From the NCBI GenBank assembly GCA_039024435.1, contig JBCCQH010000152.1:1-13191 (forward strand): a DNA stretch of 13,191 nucleotides, written 5' to 3'. The translations under genes were made by a program, and so were the position numbers. Every line of letters starts with the position of its first letter. The stretch's first letter is position 1. The notes beneath the pieces are model-generated. The model saw nothing but the letters and a program-made list of their open reading frames with translations. It was not told the DNA's origin and did no database searches. Shown in pieces: positions 6,803 through 13,191 of the stretch. The DNA comes from JBCCQH01 sp039024435 (GTDB lineage Bacteria > Bacteroidota > Bacteroidia > J057 > JADKCL01).

Positions 6803-7540
6803 ATGCGCACAATCAAGGTTTTGTTGTCCGTCGCTTTTATTTTTTGGACTGCAGTTGTCCATGCACAAACCACAGTAAATGCGGCCGATTACGGCCTGAA
6901 TTGGCACTTGGAGGCCTCCGCCTCGGGCATTGTTGATGAATATGATCTGGTGGTGACGCTCGGCGACCCCGGGGCAAGCATTGCTGGACTGTTGAGTTTT
7001 ACCATCAATCTGAAATTTGACCCGGGAATAGCGCTTCCGGGATCGGGGGCGCTGGGGCTGGCTTCAAGTTGGGCCCTGGCCGGTGGCGGCACGGCGGATG
7101 TAGGGGCGGATGCCGCCCAGCACGCGGTGTCGGTGGTGGCCACTGGTCTCGGCGGCGTGAGTGGACGGGGCGAAGTATTTCGGTTGACCCTCAACCTGGT
7201 GGGCGTCCTCCCCGATCCCTCCCAAATCGTGGAAGAAGGCACCGGGATCATGATCATTGAGGATTTGGGTTTCCGGCAGATGGCGCCCGCGCCGGCGGCA
7301 CCCGCCTTGCCCTTCTCGATTTACCCCAATCCCACCGCCGGTCACGTGCAGGTACAGGGGGCAGAAACATTGGACCACCTCCAAGTCTTCAATGCCGCGG
7401 GAGAGCGCTGTTGGGCCCGGACGGTGAACGGAGCGGTGCAGGTGACCATTGACCTGAGCAATTTCTCTCCTGGAGTATACCTGCTCGCGGCCCGCTACAA
7501 GGACGGAAGAGTAGCGAGGGAGCGGATTCTGCGGCGATAA
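6803..7540 (+). CDS. Secreted cohesin-like protein with T9SS C-terminal sorting domain (copy B)
   Basis: I place the start at ATG 6803, which gives 245 residues and a normal signal peptide (MRTIKVLLSVAFIFWTAVVHA, cut after Ala21). Upstream in-frame starts (TTG 6710, ATG 6764) would add a polar extension. Residues 25-150 repeat the layout of the protein at 4241-5131: SIAGLLSFTINLKFDPG, ASSWALAGGG, and GTGIMIIEDLGFRQMAP, equivalent to the IIMIENLDLRL stretch there. The T9SS tail begins at YPNPT (Tyr174) and includes FSPGVYLLAARY, ending in a basic RERILRR. The linker is shorter than in copy A. A surface binding role is inferred from the fold resemblance; no enzyme motif is present. No clear Bacteroidota promoter could be found in the 200 bases shared with the divergent TPR gene. 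Confidence 0.85.
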   Translation: MRTIKVLLSVAFIFWTAVVHAQTTVNAADYGLNWHLEASASGIVDEYDLVVTLGDPGASIAGLLSFTINLKFDPGIALPGSGALGLASSWALAGGGTADVGADAAQHAVSVVATGLGGVSGRGEVFRLTLNLVGVLPDPSQIVEEGTGIMIIEDLGFRQMAPAPAAPALPFSIYPNPTAGHVQVQGAETLDHLQVFNAAGERCWARTVNGAVQVTIDLSNFSPGVYLLAARYKDGRVARERILRR

Positions 7541-7558
7541 GTCCGCAAAAATTAACAA

Positions 7559-7589
7559 TCGGGGCGTCGCGCGGATCGCGGGGCCCCGA
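7559..7589. repeat. Strong GC-rich two-part hairpin after T9SS cargo gene B
   Basis: TCGGGGC (7559-7565) pairs with GCCCCGA (7583-7589), and inside it CGCG (7568-7571) pairs with CGCG (7577-7580) around a 5-base loop. It begins 18 bases after the stop of the cargo gene and ends 5 bases before the -33 box of the asnS promoter. It may end transcription of the cargo gene, although no T-run follows on the plus strand, or be a binding site acting on asnS. Confidence 0.5.
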
Positions 7590-7594
7590 ATTAC

Positions 7595-7625
7595 TTGTAT
7601 ACCGGATGCGGAATCCGTAATTTTG
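7595..7625 (+). promoter_or_regulatory. Promoter of asnS and aspartate kinase
   Basis: TTG at 7595-7597 and TAATTTTG at 7618-7625 are separated by 20 bases, an exact fit to the Bacteroidota -33/-7 pattern. Transcription would start near 7632 and give a leader of about 46 bases before ATG 7678. This argues against the in-frame TTG at 7642 as the start of asnS. Confidence 0.7.
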
Positions 7626-7677
7626 CGCGCTGAAGCGGCATTTGCTGCACAAAACGAACGCATTTACTTCAACCAGC

Positions 7678-9075
7678 ATGGCATACGAGGAAGCTAGAGT
7701 CAAAACAATGTACCGGCAGCCAGCGGCGCTGCTCGGCCAGGAAATCGCGGTCTCCGGTTGGGTCCGCCAGCACCGCGACCAGAAGGAAGTGGTCTTCATC
7801 CAGCTCAACGACGGCACGTTCTACCGCGACATCCAGGTTGTCGCCAAGCGGGAACTGGAAAATTTCGAAGCGGTTTCCAAGCTTACCCTCGGTTCCGCCA
7901 TTCGGGTCCGGGGGATTTTCCAGAAGTCAGAAGGCGCCGGCCAGGAACACGACATCGATGCCCATGCGGTCGAGATCCTGGGACTCTCCGACACGACAAA
8001 CCCAATCCAGAAAAAGCGCCACAAGTTTGATACGCTACGCACCATGCCCCACCTGCGGGTCCGGACAAATACTTTCATGGCGGTCTTTCGGGTGCGGAGC
8101 CTGCTCGCCCACGCGATCCACACCTTTTTCCAGGAGCAGGATTTTGTCTACGTCCACACGCCGATCATCACCAGCACCGATGCCGAAGGGGCGGGGGAAA
8201 TGTTCCGCATCACGACCATCGAGCCGCGCAAGCACAAGACGGACAAGGAGGGCAACATCAAGTGGCAACGTGAACTGCTCGGTCGCCGGTCCTACTTGAC
8301 GGTTTCCGGCCAGCTCAACGTGGAGCCTTTTTGCAATGCCTTCCGCAATGTGTATACCTTCGGTCCGACCTTCCGGGCCGAAAACTCAAATACCCCCCGC
8401 CACGCCAATGAATTCTGGATGATCGAGCCGGAAATCGCTTTTGGTGACCTGAATGCCGATATGGATCTCGCCGAGGACATGGTGAAATTCATGATCAATT
8501 ACGTGCTTGAGCACGCGCCAGAGGAGATGGATTTCTTTAATCGCTTTGTGGACAAAGGACTGCTTGACCGCCTCGACAATGTGGTCAGCAATGAATTCGG
8601 GCGGGTCACCTACACCGAGGCCATCGATATCCTGCAAAATGCGCCCAAGAAATTTGAGTTCCCGACTGAGTGGGGCAGCGATTTACAGACCGAGCACGAG
8701 CGGTATCTGTCCGAGGAGCACTTCAAGAAGCCGGTGTTTGTCACCGACTACCCGGCCAAGATCAAAGCCTTTTACATGCGCATCAACGAAGACGGCAAGA
8801 CGGTGCGGGCGATGGACCTGCTGGTTCCGGGGGTCGGCGAATTGATCGGGGGGAGCCAGCGGGAGGAACGGCTGGACGTGCTGTTGGAGCGCATGGCCCA
8901 CCACGATTTGGTGGAAGCGGACTACGAAGGCTATCTCGACCTGCGGCGGTTTGGAACCTACGTCCACTCCGGTTTCGGGTTGGGATTTGAGCGGGCGGTG
9001 ATGTACTTGACCGGCATGCAAAACATCCGCGATGTGATTCCTTACCCGCGGACGCCGAAAAACGTCATTTTCTAA
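7678..9075 (+). CDS. asnS: Asparaginyl-tRNA synthetase
   Basis: The enzyme charges tRNA-Asn with asparagine using ATP in the cytoplasm. The 465-residue length matches bacterial AsnRS (E. coli has 466). An N-terminal OB-type anticodon-binding domain covers about residues 15-110 (IAVSGWVRQHRDQKEVVFIQLNDG). The class IIb catalytic domain follows: motif 1 ends at FVYVHTPIIT; then EGAGEMFRITT and LTVSGQLNVE, typical of AsnRS rather than AspRS; motif 2 is FRAENSNTPRH (Arg233, Glu235); motif 3 is GFGLGFER (Glu438, Arg439). I start it at ATG 7678 because the promoter leaves no room for TTG 7642. The aspartate kinase gene begins 20 bases after its stop, so the two are probably on one transcript. No unusual residue was noticed. 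Confidence 0.97.
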   Translation: MAYEEARVKTMYRQPAALLGQEIAVSGWVRQHRDQKEVVFIQLNDGTFYRDIQVVAKRELENFEAVSKLTLGSAIRVRGIFQKSEGAGQEHDIDAHAVEILGLSDTTNPIQKKRHKFDTLRTMPHLRVRTNTFMAVFRVRSLLAHAIHTFFQEQDFVYVHTPIITSTDAEGAGEMFRITTIEPRKHKTDKEGNIKWQRELLGRRSYLTVSGQLNVEPFCNAFRNVYTFGPTFRAENSNTPRHANEFWMIEPEIAFGDLNADMDLAEDMVKFMINYVLEHAPEEMDFFNRFVDKGLLDRLDNVVSNEFGRVTYTEAIDILQNAPKKFEFPTEWGSDLQTEHERYLSEEHFKKPVFVTDYPAKIKAFYMRINEDGKTVRAMDLLVPGVGELIGGSQREERLDVLLERMAHHDLVEADYEGYLDLRRFGTYVHSGFGLGFERAVMYLTGMQNIRDVIPYPRTPKNVIF

Positions 9076-9095
9076 AAACATTCAATTCGAGCACT

Positions 9096-10376
9096 ATGGC
9101 CAGGCTGGTGATGAAATTTGGGGGGGCTTCGGTCAAAAACGCCGAGGCGGTCCGCAACGTGGCGGGCATCGTGCAGCAGTATACCGCGGACAACCGCCTG
9201 CTGGTGGTGGTGTCGGCGATGGACAAGACGACAAACCACCTGGAAGTGCTGGCCGGGCTGGCCCGAGATGCCCGGGAGGAGGAAACCTGGACCCAATTCC
9301 GCAAGATCCGGAATTTTCACCACGGAATTGTGGATGGCCTGTTTGCAACGGGAGAAGTCGAGGTTCGGGAACAGATTGCGGGATATTTTGACCAGGTGGA
9401 ACGGGTGATTCGGGGGATCTTGTTACTGGGCGAATTTCCCAACCGGACCTATGATCGGATCGTGGCCTTTGGGGAACTGCTTTCAACGGCGATTGTCTCG
9501 CAGTATTTGCGCAAGGTCGGGCTGAAGTCGGTCTGCCCGGATGCGCGGGACTTGATCAAGACGGATGCTTCTTACACCCAGGCGAGTGTGATTTGGTCAT
9601 TGACCCGGGACAACATTGAACACCGGGTGGTGCCGCTGCTGGCAGAGTATGAAGTGGTGGTCACCCAGGGCTTTATCGCGTCGAGTGTGGAAGGCAAGGT
9701 AACCACGCTGGGGCGCGAAGGCTCCGATTACACCGCGTCCATATTTGCGGCGTGTCTGGGGGCGGAAAGCGTGACCGTCTGGAAGGATGTCCAGGGCATT
9801 TTGAATGGGGACCCGCGGATCGAATCCGAAACGGTGAAGCTGGATGAGCTGAGTTACGAGCGGGCGGTAGAGATGACCTTTTACGGGGCGTCGGTCATTC
9901 ACCCCAAGACGATCAAGCCCCTGCGCAATGCGGAAATTCCCCTCTATGTCAAGTGTTTCCATGACGTTTCTGCGCCGGGGACCGTCATCCGCAGAGGGGG
10001 AACCGCGGAGCTGAATGTGGGAATCTGCTCACGGATTGTGCGCCAGCAGCAACTGCTCCTGCGGATTACGCCCCGGGATTTTTCCTTTATGAATGAACGG
10101 CAGCTCAATGCCATCTTTGCCCGGGGTTCCCGGGCGGGCATCCACATCAATTTGGTCCAGACTTCGGCGATTTCGCTGACGATTTGTGTGACCGAGGAAC
10201 CAGCCGTCCGGGAGTTTGTTTCCTTGTTGCTCGACGAATTTGCGGTGGACCGGGAGGCCGGTCTGGTGCTGCGGACCTACATCAATTACGGCGAGGCTGA
10301 GTGGCAGCAGGTGCGCCAGGCTTTGCTGGTGCAGCAGACCGAGAACAAATTGCTGGCGGTCATGCGGGTCGAATGA
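9096..10376 (+). CDS. lysC: Aspartate kinase, monofunctional, with C-terminal ACT region
   Basis: It phosphorylates L-aspartate with ATP, the first step towards lysine, threonine, methionine and isoleucine. The kinase domain occupies residues 1-290: KFGGASV at residues 7-13 (Lys7 binds ATP/aspartate phosphates), AFGELLSTAI with the conserved Glu, VTQGFIAS, TLGREGSDYTA (Asp211), and GASVIHPKTI near the end. The ACT regulatory region covers about 310-426 (FSFMNERQLNAIFARGSRAG, then INLVQTS), so feedback inhibition by an end product is likely, though which one cannot be read here. At 426 residues it has no homoserine dehydrogenase domain; that enzyme is encoded separately 1.8 kb downstream. The gene name is given by family; paralogues elsewhere could change it. 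The spacing of 20 bases suggests co-transcription with asnS. Confidence 0.96.
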   Translation: MARLVMKFGGASVKNAEAVRNVAGIVQQYTADNRLLVVVSAMDKTTNHLEVLAGLARDAREEETWTQFRKIRNFHHGIVDGLFATGEVEVREQIAGYFDQVERVIRGILLLGEFPNRTYDRIVAFGELLSTAIVSQYLRKVGLKSVCPDARDLIKTDASYTQASVIWSLTRDNIEHRVVPLLAEYEVVVTQGFIASSVEGKVTTLGREGSDYTASIFAACLGAESVTVWKDVQGILNGDPRIESETVKLDELSYERAVEMTFYGASVIHPKTIKPLRNAEIPLYVKCFHDVSAPGTVIRRGGTAELNVGICSRIVRQQQLLLRITPRDFSFMNERQLNAIFARGSRAGIHINLVQTSAISLTICVTEEPAVREFVSLLLDEFAVDREAGLVLRTYINYGEAEWQQVRQALLVQQTENKLLAVMRVE

Positions 10377-10538
10377 GCCCGCAAGCAAAAAAAATTCTTC
10401 TTTGTTGATTGCCGTGATTGACCGCGATTTTTAGAATTGGAAATCGATTCCATTCAAAATAAAATTCTGATTTTGGCTAAATTTGAGAGGTAAAACAATT
10501 CTGTTGTTTCGTAGGTCGATAAATATTTGAAATAAAAA

Positions 10539-10571
10539 TTTGTATTTGTCCCTCGCAGAGCCTTACCTTTG
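10539..10571 (+). promoter_or_regulatory. Promoter of the SAM riboswitch leader
   Basis: TTTG (10539-10542) and TACCTTTG (10564-10571) are separated by 21 bases; the -7 box is a perfect match to TAnnTTTG. The predicted transcription start near 10578 lies 10 bases before the first riboswitch stem, as expected for an S-box leader. The bases before it (10440-10540) are A/T-rich, and 10377-10438 after the aspartate kinase stop shows no clear terminator. Confidence 0.75.
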
Positions 10572-10587
10572 CTTCAGTTCTTTCAAC

Positions 10588-10745
10588 AGCTATCCTATCT
10601 AGAAAGGTGGAGGGAATAGGCCCTGAGAAACCTTGGCAACCCGCAGGCGCAAGCCGGCATTTGTGAGACACAATTTGCTGCCGCTGGGCGTGGTGCCAAT
10701 TCCTACTCGAACCGGGTACGACCGGTCGGGAAAGATACGAAGGCT
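10588..10745 (+). promoter_or_regulatory. SAM-I (S-box) riboswitch
   Basis: The core sequence is nearly canonical: GAAAGGTGGAGGGA at 10602-10615, GGCCCTGAGAAACC at 10619-10632, GGCAACC at 10635-10641, GGTGCCAATTCC at 10692-10703 and GAAAGATA at 10730-10737. Stem P1 can be drawn between 10588-10600 and 10733-10745 with two mismatches. P3 is longer than usual, capped by TTGTG/CACAA at about 10661-10673. P4 is ACCGG/CCGGT (10711-10715 with 10722-10726). S-box RNAs bind S-adenosylmethionine and turn off methionine genes. Here the element sits between its own promoter and an intrinsic terminator, ahead of a cystathionine synthase-type gene and homoserine dehydrogenase, which fits the class exactly. 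The antiterminator is not clear; the 3' end of P1 (CTTTGGA, 10744-10750) is complementary to TCCAAAG at 10807-10813. Confidence 0.95.
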
Positions 10746-10769
10746 TTGGATATGCCAATTCCAAACGCG

Positions 10770-10807
10770 GATCTCCCCGGTCAATTCGGAGGAGATCTTT
10801 TGATTTT
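10770..10807 (+). terminator. Intrinsic terminator of the SAM riboswitch
   Basis: GATCTCCCCG (10770-10779) pairs with CGG-GGAGATC (10787-10797) with one bulged A at 10790 and a 7-base loop, followed at once by TTTTGATTTT (10798-10807). Placed 25 bases after the riboswitch, it should end transcription when SAM is bound. Confidence 0.85.
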
Positions 10808-10964
10808 CCAAAGTTTCAAACCCTAACAGGATGCTGTCCCCGACCCGCGCTGGCGCGGACCGGTAAGCTAGGCGCCGATTTGTGGTGACTGGCCCTTAGT
10901 CGACCTTTTGCCGGTCGGGAGGATAATTATTGTTTAATCTTTTAGCAATCAAAGAATTACCACC
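10808..10964 (+). other. Structured leader between S-box terminator and the PLP enzyme gene
   Basis: These 157 bases hold no gene. CCCGACC (10839-10845) can pair with GGTCGGG (10913-10919); CCGCG/CGCGG (about 10845-10858) makes a local hairpin; CGACC (10901-10905) can also pair with GGTCG (10913-10917), so the two uses of the 3' arm compete. The 10-base word CCGGTCGGGA at 10911-10920 repeats the one at 10722-10731 in the riboswitch P4 arm. GTGACTGGCCC at 10883-10894 recalls an S-box core, but the rest does not fit. The last 45 bases before the ATG are A/T-rich and unstructured. Confidence 0.5.
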
Positions 10965-12161
10965 ATGCATTTTGAAACGAAACTGATCCACAGTGTACCC
11001 GTCGACGAGCAAACGGGCGCCATTTCGGTCCCGATTTACCAAACTTCGACGTTTGTCCAGCAAGCGCCGGGCGTAAACAAAGGGTTTGACTACTCGCGCA
11101 GCAACAACCCCACCCGGGCCGCGCTGGAAGCCCTGGTCGCCGAGCTGGAAGGTGGCTGTGCCGGATTTGCTTTTGGGTCGGGACTGGCCGCCATCGACGC
11201 GGTGATCAAATTGCTATCCTCGGGCGATGAAGTCATCGCGGTGGACGATATCTACGGCGGCACCTTCCGCATTTTTTCCGGCATTTACAACCGCCTGGGC
11301 ATCAAAGTACGATTCGTCGATACCAGCGATCCCCGCAATGTCGCCGCTGCCATTACGCCGCGTACGAAATTCATCTGGTTGGAAACCCCGACCAATCCCA
11401 CCCTCAAAATTTCCGACATCAGCCGGATCTGTGAGATCGCCCACGCCAATGGGGCCCGGGTTGTGGTCGACAACACGTTTGCCTCGCCCGCTCTGCAACA
11501 ACCGCTCCTTGCCGGTGCGGACATCGTGGTCCACAGCGCCACGAAGTACCTTGCCGGACACTCGGATGTCATCGCCGGGGTCGTGGCCACCCGCGATCCG
11601 GACCTCGCTGCCGACATCAAGTACATCCAAAACTCGTCGGGAGCGGTCCTGGGACCGTTTGATTGCTGGCTGACCATCCGCGGCATCGAAACCCTCAACC
11701 TGCGCATCGAAAAGCAGTGCGCGAACGCTTTTCGCATCGCCCGCTACCTCAAAGAGTGCGACCTCGTGGACAAAGTATTTTATCCCGGATTGGCGAGTCA
11801 TCCCAACCACCACGTGGCGGTTCGGCAGCAAAAGCGCTTCGGGGGCGTGGTATCCTTTTCCCTGAAGAAAGACACGCAGGAAGCGGCGGTGCAGTTTGTG
11901 ACCGCGACTAAGTTGTTCAAGTTGGCGGAAAGCCTGGGCGGAGTCAAAAGTCTGCTTTGCCACCCCGCACAGATGACGCACGCGAGCGTTCCCGCGGACA
12001 TTCGCCGGGCCTCGGGCATCCAGGATTCCCTGGTCCGCTTGAGCTGTGGCATCGAAAACGCCGCCGATTTGTTGCGGGACCTCGACCAGGCCTTTGCCGC
12101 ACTCGGGCCCACTCGGCGGCAACTGGATGCGGCTCGAAAACCGGTCAAAACCGCCGTTTGA
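10965..12161 (+). CDS. metB: Cystathionine gamma-synthase-type PLP enzyme
   Basis: This 398-residue protein belongs to the Cys/Met metabolism PLP family (fold type I). It most likely joins an O-acylhomoserine with cysteine to make cystathionine, the first committed step of transsulfuration. Visible motifs are SVPIYQTSTF near residue 20, the phosphate-binding YSRSNNPTR, FAFGSGLAAI, WLETPTNPTL, VVDNTFASP with the ring-binding Asp, and SATKYLAGHSD with the PLP lysine at 194. The C-terminal domain has LAESLGGVKSLLCHPAQMTH and SLVRLSCGIE. Length and motifs fit the synthase/gamma-lyase branch rather than the longer (about 430) O-acetylhomoserine sulfhydrylases, but synthase and lyase are hard to separate by sequence. 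The S-box upstream and homoserine dehydrogenase downstream (25-base gap) favour the biosynthetic direction. Regulation: SAM-dependent termination in the leader. Confidence 0.92.
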   Translation: MHFETKLIHSVPVDEQTGAISVPIYQTSTFVQQAPGVNKGFDYSRSNNPTRAALEALVAELEGGCAGFAFGSGLAAIDAVIKLLSSGDEVIAVDDIYGGTFRIFSGIYNRLGIKVRFVDTSDPRNVAAAITPRTKFIWLETPTNPTLKISDISRICEIAHANGARVVVDNTFASPALQQPLLAGADIVVHSATKYLAGHSDVIAGVVATRDPDLAADIKYIQNSSGAVLGPFDCWLTIRGIETLNLRIEKQCANAFRIARYLKECDLVDKVFYPGLASHPNHHVAVRQQKRFGGVVSFSLKKDTQEAAVQFVTATKLFKLAESLGGVKSLLCHPAQMTHASVPADIRRASGIQDSLVRLSCGIENAADLLRDLDQAFAALGPTRRQLDAARKPVKTAV

Positions 12162-12186
12162 TTCACCCATTTCAATTTTCAGAACC

Positions 12187-13191
12187 ATGTCAAGAAAACG
12201 ACTGAACTTGGGAATTTTTGGCTTTGGCTGTGTGGGGCAAGGCCTGTACGAAGCGTTGCGGCAAAGCCCGGGCAATAGCGCAACCGTGCGGAAGATCTGC
12301 GTCCGTGATCCGAAAAAGTCCCGTCCCTTGCCCGCGGAGCACTTTACTTTTGACCGGGAGGAACTGTTGAGTGATCCGGAGATCGATGTGATTGTGGAAC
12401 TCATCGACGACGCCGAGGCGGCCTGGGAAATCGTCTCTACCGCGCTGAAACGCGGAAAAGCCGTAGTCACGGCAAACAAAAAATTGCTGGCCGAGCGTTT
12501 CGAGGAGTTGCTGGCACTGCAAGTCGCCTACGGCACGCCTCTGCTCTACGAAGGTGCCGCCTGCGCATCCATTCCGGTTATTCGCAATTTGGAAGAGTAC
12601 TACGACAACGACCTGCTGCAAGGCATCGAAGGCATTTTCAATGGCTCGACCAACTACATTTTGGGCCGGGTAGAGAACGGCCTCAGTTACGCCGAGGCCC
12701 TGGCGGAAGCCCAGGAAAAAGGCTTTGCCGAAACCGATCCACGCCTGGACGTGGGAGGCTACGATCCGCGCTACAAATTGGCGATTCTGATTGCCCACGC
12801 GTTTGGGAGTTGGGTGGATCCGGCCCAAATCCTGCGCTCCGGCATCGAAAATATTGCTTGGCCGGAGCAGAAATTGGCCCGAGAAAAAAACTGGCGCTTG
12901 AAGCTTGTGGCCCGGGCGCGTCGGGTGGGCAAGCAGTTGTACGCGACCGTCCTGCCCCAGTTCGTGACCCCAGACAATCCGCTCTACCGGGTGGATGTGG
13001 AAAACAATGGCGTTTTGTTGGAAGGGGCATTTTCTCAAGTGCAGTTTTTTCAGGGCAAGGGGGCCGGAAGTTTGCCGACCGGATCGGCGGTCCTATCGGA
13101 CATCTCCGCCTTGAGCTACGATTACCGCTATGAGTACCGCAAGCGCCGTCACCGGGACTCCGAGTTGCAACCCGCCGATTTTACCATTCAG
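12187..13191 (+). CDS. hom: Homoserine dehydrogenase, 3' end outside the window
   Basis: The frame runs from ATG 12187 through 335 codons to the last base without a stop. The enzyme reduces aspartate semialdehyde to homoserine with NAD(P)H. The N-terminal Rossmann motif is GIFGFGCVG (Gly12, Gly14, Gly17). TANKKLLA marks the conserved lysine region, and GIFNGSTNYIL the start of the catalytic domain. The catalytic acid and lysine set is present with family spacing: Glu182, Asp193 and Lys197 in AETDPRLDVGGYDPRYKLAIL, equivalent to yeast Glu208, Asp219 and Lys223. GAGSLPTGSAVLSDI closes the catalytic part. Whether an ACT domain follows cannot be seen. It has no fused kinase domain. The gene follows the PLP enzyme by 25 bases, so the SAM riboswitch probably controls both. 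Confidence 0.96.
   Translation, partial: MSRKRLNLGIFGFGCVGQGLYEALRQSPGNSATVRKICVRDPKKSRPLPAEHFTFDREELLSDPEIDVIVELIDDAEAAWEIVSTALKRGKAVVTANKKLLAERFEELLALQVAYGTPLLYEGAACASIPVIRNLEEYYDNDLLQGIEGIFNGSTNYILGRVENGLSYAEALAEAQEKGFAETDPRLDVGGYDPRYKLAILIAHAFGSWVDPAQILRSGIENIAWPEQKLAREKNWRLKLVARARRVGKQLYATVLPQFVTPDNPLYRVDVENNGVLLEGAFSQVQFFQGKGAGSLPTGSAVLSDISALSYDYRYEYRKRRHRDSELQPADFTIQ

Noticed and set aside
7642..7677. Extended asnS start at TTG 7642
   Set aside because: It lies only about 10 bases after the predicted transcription start, and ATG 7678 gives the standard 465-residue length.
10883..10920. A second full S-box riboswitch
   Set aside because: Only GTGACTGGCCC and the CCGGTCGGGA word resemble the class; the GAAACC/GGCAACC and GGTGCCAATTCC blocks are missing.
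11214..12479. 421-codon minus-strand frame opposite metB and hom
   Set aside because: It is antisense to two enzymes with intact catalytic motifs and shows no domain of its own.
12190..13038. 282-codon minus-strand frame opposite hom
   Set aside because: Shadow of homoserine dehydrogenase, whose Glu182, Asp193 and Lys197 are all conserved.
1..13191. CRISPR arrays, tRNA or rRNA genes, transposases and defence genes
   Set aside because: No regularly spaced repeats, cloverleaf or rRNA motifs, transposase domains or known defence-gene motifs were seen on either strand.

Overview
The window looks like a chromosomal segment of a GC-rich member of the Bacteroidota, most likely the Saprospiria/Lewinella-like group. 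The evidence is two secreted proteins with C-terminal type IX secretion (T9SS) tails of the YPNPT type, several promoters of the Bacteroidota pattern (TTTG or TTG, a gap of 19 to 21, then TAnnTTTG), no reliance on Shine-Dalgarno sequences, and an ECF sigma gene paired with a TPR-bearing anti-sigma gene. The lineage is inferred; no marker rRNA is present.

Layout. Bases 1-1592 hold the 3' part of a gene with a transglutaminase-like Cys-His-Asp domain; it is AT-richer than the rest after about base 300. Convergent to it is a small, probably OB-like protein gene (1844-2119, minus) with its own promoter. A minus-strand operon follows: an ECF sigma factor (3586 to 2999) and a membrane anti-sigma factor with a periplasmic TPR region (2978 to 2220). 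Bases 3666-4240 have no certain gene. Two paralogous T9SS cargo proteins with cohesin-like ectodomains (4241-5131 and 6803-7540, both plus) flank a cytoplasmic TPR-type protein on the minus strand (6600 to 5176).

The right half is aspartate-family amino acid metabolism, all on the plus strand. asnS (7678-9075), from a clear promoter, is followed after 20 bases by a monofunctional aspartate kinase (9096-10376). A 588-base leader then holds a textbook promoter, a complete SAM-I (S-box) riboswitch (10588-10745) and a strong intrinsic terminator (10770-10807). It precedes a cystathionine gamma-synthase-type PLP enzyme (10965-12161) and homoserine dehydrogenase (12187 to the window end, incomplete). 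Aspartate kinase starts the pathway to homoserine, homoserine dehydrogenase makes homoserine, and the PLP enzyme joins activated homoserine to cysteine on the way to methionine. The riboswitch should shut off the last two genes when S-adenosylmethionine is plentiful, while aspartate kinase stays on the separate asnS transcript. No aspartate-semialdehyde dehydrogenase or homoserine acyltransferase gene is visible.

I do not see a clear new defence or mobile system. The most interesting items are the compositionally distinct transglutaminase-like gene, the paired T9SS cargo genes around a TPR gene, and the long, structured leader downstream of the S-box terminator.
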